Shown here: positions 61,529 through 64,000 of the stretch, piece after piece
How the letters are laid out: every line of letters starts with the position of its first letter
Numbering within the stretch: position 1 is the first letter of the stretch
Origin: CBDFHF01 sp965247565
GTDB taxonomy: Bacteria > Pseudomonadota > Gammaproteobacteria > Methylococcales > Methylomonadaceae
DNA: 64,000 bases
Assembly: GCA_965247565.1 (NCBI GenBank)
Contig: CBDFHF010000003.1
Span: forward strand, 310,001-374,000
Direction of reading: 5' to 3'
Made by a program: the position numbers and the translations under genes
Notes under the pieces: generated by a model
Seen by the model: only the letters and a program-made list of their open reading frames with translations
What the model was told of the DNA's origin: nothing
Databases searched by the model: none

Positions 61529-63697
61529 ATGCAAACATTATCCTCAAGCCCAAACTTTCAAGAGCAGACAAATCGCTTTTCTCGCAACAATGCTATAGCT
61601 TTTTCTATCAGTATCTGCTTGATTTTTTGTATAGCACCGGTGAATTCGATCAGAGCTGACGTAAATAAAAACCAATCAAATTTTCAAGACTTAACCAAAA
61701 CCATTCAAGCTGGGGAATGGCTAGAACTGCCAGGTAATATCAGCGAAGTCTTTGTTGATAAGGAAAAAACCCAAGGTAACGGTGATACTGTCGGCCCAAT
61801 TGCTGTCCTTACCGCCTGGAATGGTGCAGCGTGGGACGACAATTGCGGCTACTTTCTTGGCGGTGGACATGCTGATTACGGTGGCAACGAAGTTTATAGT
61901 TATTGTTGGGGTGGTCAGAAAGCCTTCCAGTGGCAGGTTTTAATGCCGCCATCAAAATCCGATCCCGACGACAATAGCAAATGTCCCCATCCCAAAGAAG
62001 GCCCTAGAGCCTATCATACCTACGACGGCGTAATATACCTGCCTATTACTAAAAGCATTTTCATATGGGGTACAGTAGGATTTTGCCTAGGCGATATGAT
62101 GGGTAGTGATGAAGTCGCTGAACTCATTCTTGAACCCACACCCAAATGGAAACTGCACCCCAAGGCAGCTCCTCTTAAAGGGTTTGCGCACACGGCTTTC
62201 AATGACAAGAACGGAAAAGTATATATTTGGGAAGGAAGTCGGCAGGCTTATATAGTCGACCCGAAGACCCTGGATTATAGAGCATCAGGTGAAAGCACAG
62301 CAGATTATGGTGGCGGTGCAAATATGATTTATGACCGAGATAGAAATGTACTATGGGCTATTACTGGGCTAGCTCTTTTCCAGTTTGTTCTCAGTCCTGA
62401 GGGAGAAGTCTTGCAATTCAAACAAATTGTAGATGCAAAGCAATATCCAGCAGGATTGACAGGCTCTGATGGCTTAGCCCTAAGAAAAGGCAAATTGTAT
62501 TTTTGGTCCGGAAACAATTCCGTTATCAAATATGATCCGGATAATAATAAATGGAGTACCTACTTACCGAAGAACGGCCCCACCAGAGTTAGTAGTAACG
62601 GTATTTTCAGCAAATGGCACTACGTAGAAAAACAGGATGTATTTTTGGGTGTATCGAATCACAAGCAAGGCATGTGGGTATGGAAACCTTCCGAGGGAGA
62701 AGGTCAATTGGATACCCGGCAAATTAAGCAATGTAAAGCTGGTGTAAAGACTTGTACGGAGCATAAGTCTATTGATGCTGCACTCGCAGATATTAATGCA
62801 GGGTCGAGGCTAAGTTTTTCAGCGGGCTACTATAACGATAGTGCTATTGTTGCCGAAAAAAATCTAACCTTAATCGGCAGCCCAGAGGTGTTGATACAAG
62901 GTATCACTTCTGGAAAGGCAACGTTCGTTGCGGTGGGTGATGACTTGTACTTCGAAAACTTCGATATTACTTTGCCGGTTGGTGCGGCTCAAGCCAATGA
63001 AGCCTGTTTCCGTGGTGAAGGTAAAAACCTTACTCTTAAAAAAATATATTGCCACGACATGCAAATGGGCGTCATTGGAGGCTCAGGTACGTTAACCATT
63101 GAGCAAAGCCGATTTGAAGACTCTGGTTTAAACGGTAATGCTGATCTTGGGCATATGGTTTACGCATGCTCAAATGACGAATGTCCTGAAGGAAGCTTGA
63201 TCATTCGTGACAGTAAATTCACAAGGATGGGCATTAACAAACCAGGACACGCAATTAAGAGTCGTGCACCGAAAAACTTGATCGAAAACGTTGTAATCTC
63301 AGGCTTAGACGCCCATTCAGGAAGAGCTATTGATATACCTCAGGGAGGTGACACCATAATAAGAAACTCAGTAATGCAAATCGGCGCAAACGGTGATAAC
63401 GAAGATTTCATCGCTATAGGGCTGGAATCGAAAAAATTTCCTCTACATGAAAACACCAAGACACTAATCGAAAATGTTATTGCTATTTGTGATCTAAAAG
63501 AACCCTGCGACTTTGTTCGTTACCTAGGCCCTGAGCCTATCTTAAAAAATGTCGTTTTAATAGGACAGTTCAGCTTTTATGATGATCTTTACCCCATATC
63601 AAGAGACGGAATTAAAATTTACCGAGACCGTGCCGAAGCGGGCTTGAAGCCTTATCCGTACGTTCCTGAAAAATGGGTACAAATCAAACCCCATTAG
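61529..63697 (+). CDS. Secreted beta-propeller plus right-handed beta-helix protein
   Basis: A 722-residue exported protein. The N-terminus has a long leader and one hydrophobic segment (AIAFSISICLIFCIAPVNS). Residues about 50-400 contain Kelch-like propeller features: GGGHADYGGNEVYSY, GFAHTAFNDKNGKVYIWEG, NMIYDRDRNVLWAI and LALRKGKLYFWSG. Residues about 410-700 resemble a pectate-lyase-type beta-helix (TLIGSPEVLIQG; LTLKKIYCHDMQMGVIGG; GSLIIRDSKFTRMG; TIIRNSVMQIG). Many Cys pairs are present. Possible roles are polysaccharide binding or cleavage; no catalytic residues are identified. A known family for the whole chain is not recognised. Confidence 0.68.
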   Translation: MQTLSSSPNFQEQTNRFSRNNAIAFSISICLIFCIAPVNSIRADVNKNQSNFQDLTKTIQAGEWLELPGNISEVFVDKEKTQGNGDTVGPIAVLTAWNGAAWDDNCGYFLGGGHADYGGNEVYSYCWGGQKAFQWQVLMPPSKSDPDDNSKCPHPKEGPRAYHTYDGVIYLPITKSIFIWGTVGFCLGDMMGSDEVAELILEPTPKWKLHPKAAPLKGFAHTAFNDKNGKVYIWEGSRQAYIVDPKTLDYRASGESTADYGGGANMIYDRDRNVLWAITGLALFQFVLSPEGEVLQFKQIVDAKQYPAGLTGSDGLALRKGKLYFWSGNNSVIKYDPDNNKWSTYLPKNGPTRVSSNGIFSKWHYVEKQDVFLGVSNHKQGMWVWKPSEGEGQLDTRQIKQCKAGVKTCTEHKSIDAALADINAGSRLSFSAGYYNDSAIVAEKNLTLIGSPEVLIQGITSGKATFVAVGDDLYFENFDITLPVGAAQANEACFRGEGKNLTLKKIYCHDMQMGVIGGSGTLTIEQSRFEDSGLNGNADLGHMVYACSNDECPEGSLIIRDSKFTRMGINKPGHAIKSRAPKNLIENVVISGLDAHSGRAIDIPQGGDTIIRNSVMQIGANGDNEDFIAIGLESKKFPLHENTKTLIENVIAICDLKEPCDFVRYLGPEPILKNVVLIGQFSFYDDLYPISRDGIKIYRDRAEAGLKPYPYVPEKWVQIKPH

Positions 63698-63795
63698 ACA
63701 AATAGGGTAAGAAGCTTATATGCATCGCTTATCTACTCTAGTTGACATGCTCTACTGGATCTGAATTTAAGGATGTCTCAGTGAGGGAAAGGATC

Positions 63796-64000
63796 ATGAA
63801 ATTAAGTGATGTAGCTTCAGATTTCGTGGGTGAATTTATTGGCACCGGTCTGCTCGTTTTTTTCGGCTGCGGATCAGTGCTTGTATCGGAGATTTATTCC
63901 GCATTTTCCGGCTTATTCCAAGTTGCTGCTATTTGGGGTATTGGTGTTACGCTTGCAATTTACGCAACCCGACATCTATCCTGCGCCCATCTAAACCCGG
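63796..64000 (+). CDS. Aquaporin/glycerol facilitator (MIP family), 5' part
   Basis: The first 68 residues of a membrane channel. AAAGGATC is the ribosome site for ATG 63796. FIGTGLLVFFGCGSV is the helix-1 signature, and HLSCAHLNP at the window edge is the start of the first NPA motif (usually SGAHLNPA; here SCAHLNP). The gene continues beyond 64000. Whether it conducts water or glycerol needs residues outside the window. Confidence 0.85.
   Translation, partial: MKLSDVASDFVGEFIGTGLLVFFGCGSVLVSEIYSAFSGLFQVAAIWGIGVTLAIYATRHLSCAHLNP

Overview
The window looks like chromosome of a gammaproteobacterial methanotroph or methylotroph of the order Methylococcales (Methylobacter- or Methylovulum-like; the genus is inference). 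The pointers are a lanthanide-type PQQ methanol dehydrogenase (xoxF), PEP-CTERM proteins with exosortase-associated acyltransferases, a multihaem cytochrome cluster, and gammaproteobacterial housekeeping operons (ybeX-ybeY-ybeZ-miaB, surE-pcm, pdxA-rsmA, mfd, queA). Base composition is moderate, with AT-rich intergenic stretches.

Layout. 1-9 kb: a 3'-truncated NhaD-type antiporter, an assimilatory sulfite reductase pair (cysI plus DUF934), a lysophospholipid transporter (lplT), an Ala-rich lipoprotein, an FKBP isomerase, rlmKL-acyP and tRNA-Leu(CAA). 9-12 kb: speA and a hydroxyisobutyrate-dehydrogenase-like gene. 12-20 kb is an accessory region: IS110, IS5 and IS66 remnants, a secreted CxxCH/(TP)n/His-Asp-rich protein, a broken TlpA-like redoxin followed by a DUF4266 lipoprotein, an octahaem cytochrome c with membrane partners, and a P1B ATPase. 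20-25 kb: a PEP-CTERM protein, a RimB-like protease, and a divergent pair made of a six-EF-hand periplasmic protein and a TonB-dependent receptor. 25-40 kb: bepA, tusD-tusC without tusB, a split YeeE/YedE sulfur transporter, pdxA-rsmA, xoxF, the ybe-miaB operon, csiV, surE-pcm and an Smr-domain gene.

40-50 kb: two PEP-CTERM-associated N-acyltransferases flank a PEP-CTERM protein that has a good sigma-54 promoter candidate. After them come a VAO-type flavoprotein, a hotdog protein and a pectinacetylesterase-like secreted hydrolase. 50-55 kb: mfd, a small secreted protein and queA. 55-57 kb: the 3' part of a multicopper oxidase gene, cut off by a frameshifted IS5-family element. 57-64 kb: a MauG-like di-haem peroxidase, a large protein joining a degenerate Fic-like domain to a zeta-toxin kinase domain, a secreted beta-propeller plus beta-helix protein, and the start of an aquaporin gene.

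What stands out is the orphan Fic-like/zeta protein, the acyltransferase/PEP-CTERM block, the EF-hand/TonB pair about 6 kb from xoxF, and the IS-scarred redox region at 12-20 kb. No CRISPR array, phage or replication origin was seen. All family assignments come from reading motifs by eye; no database search was run.
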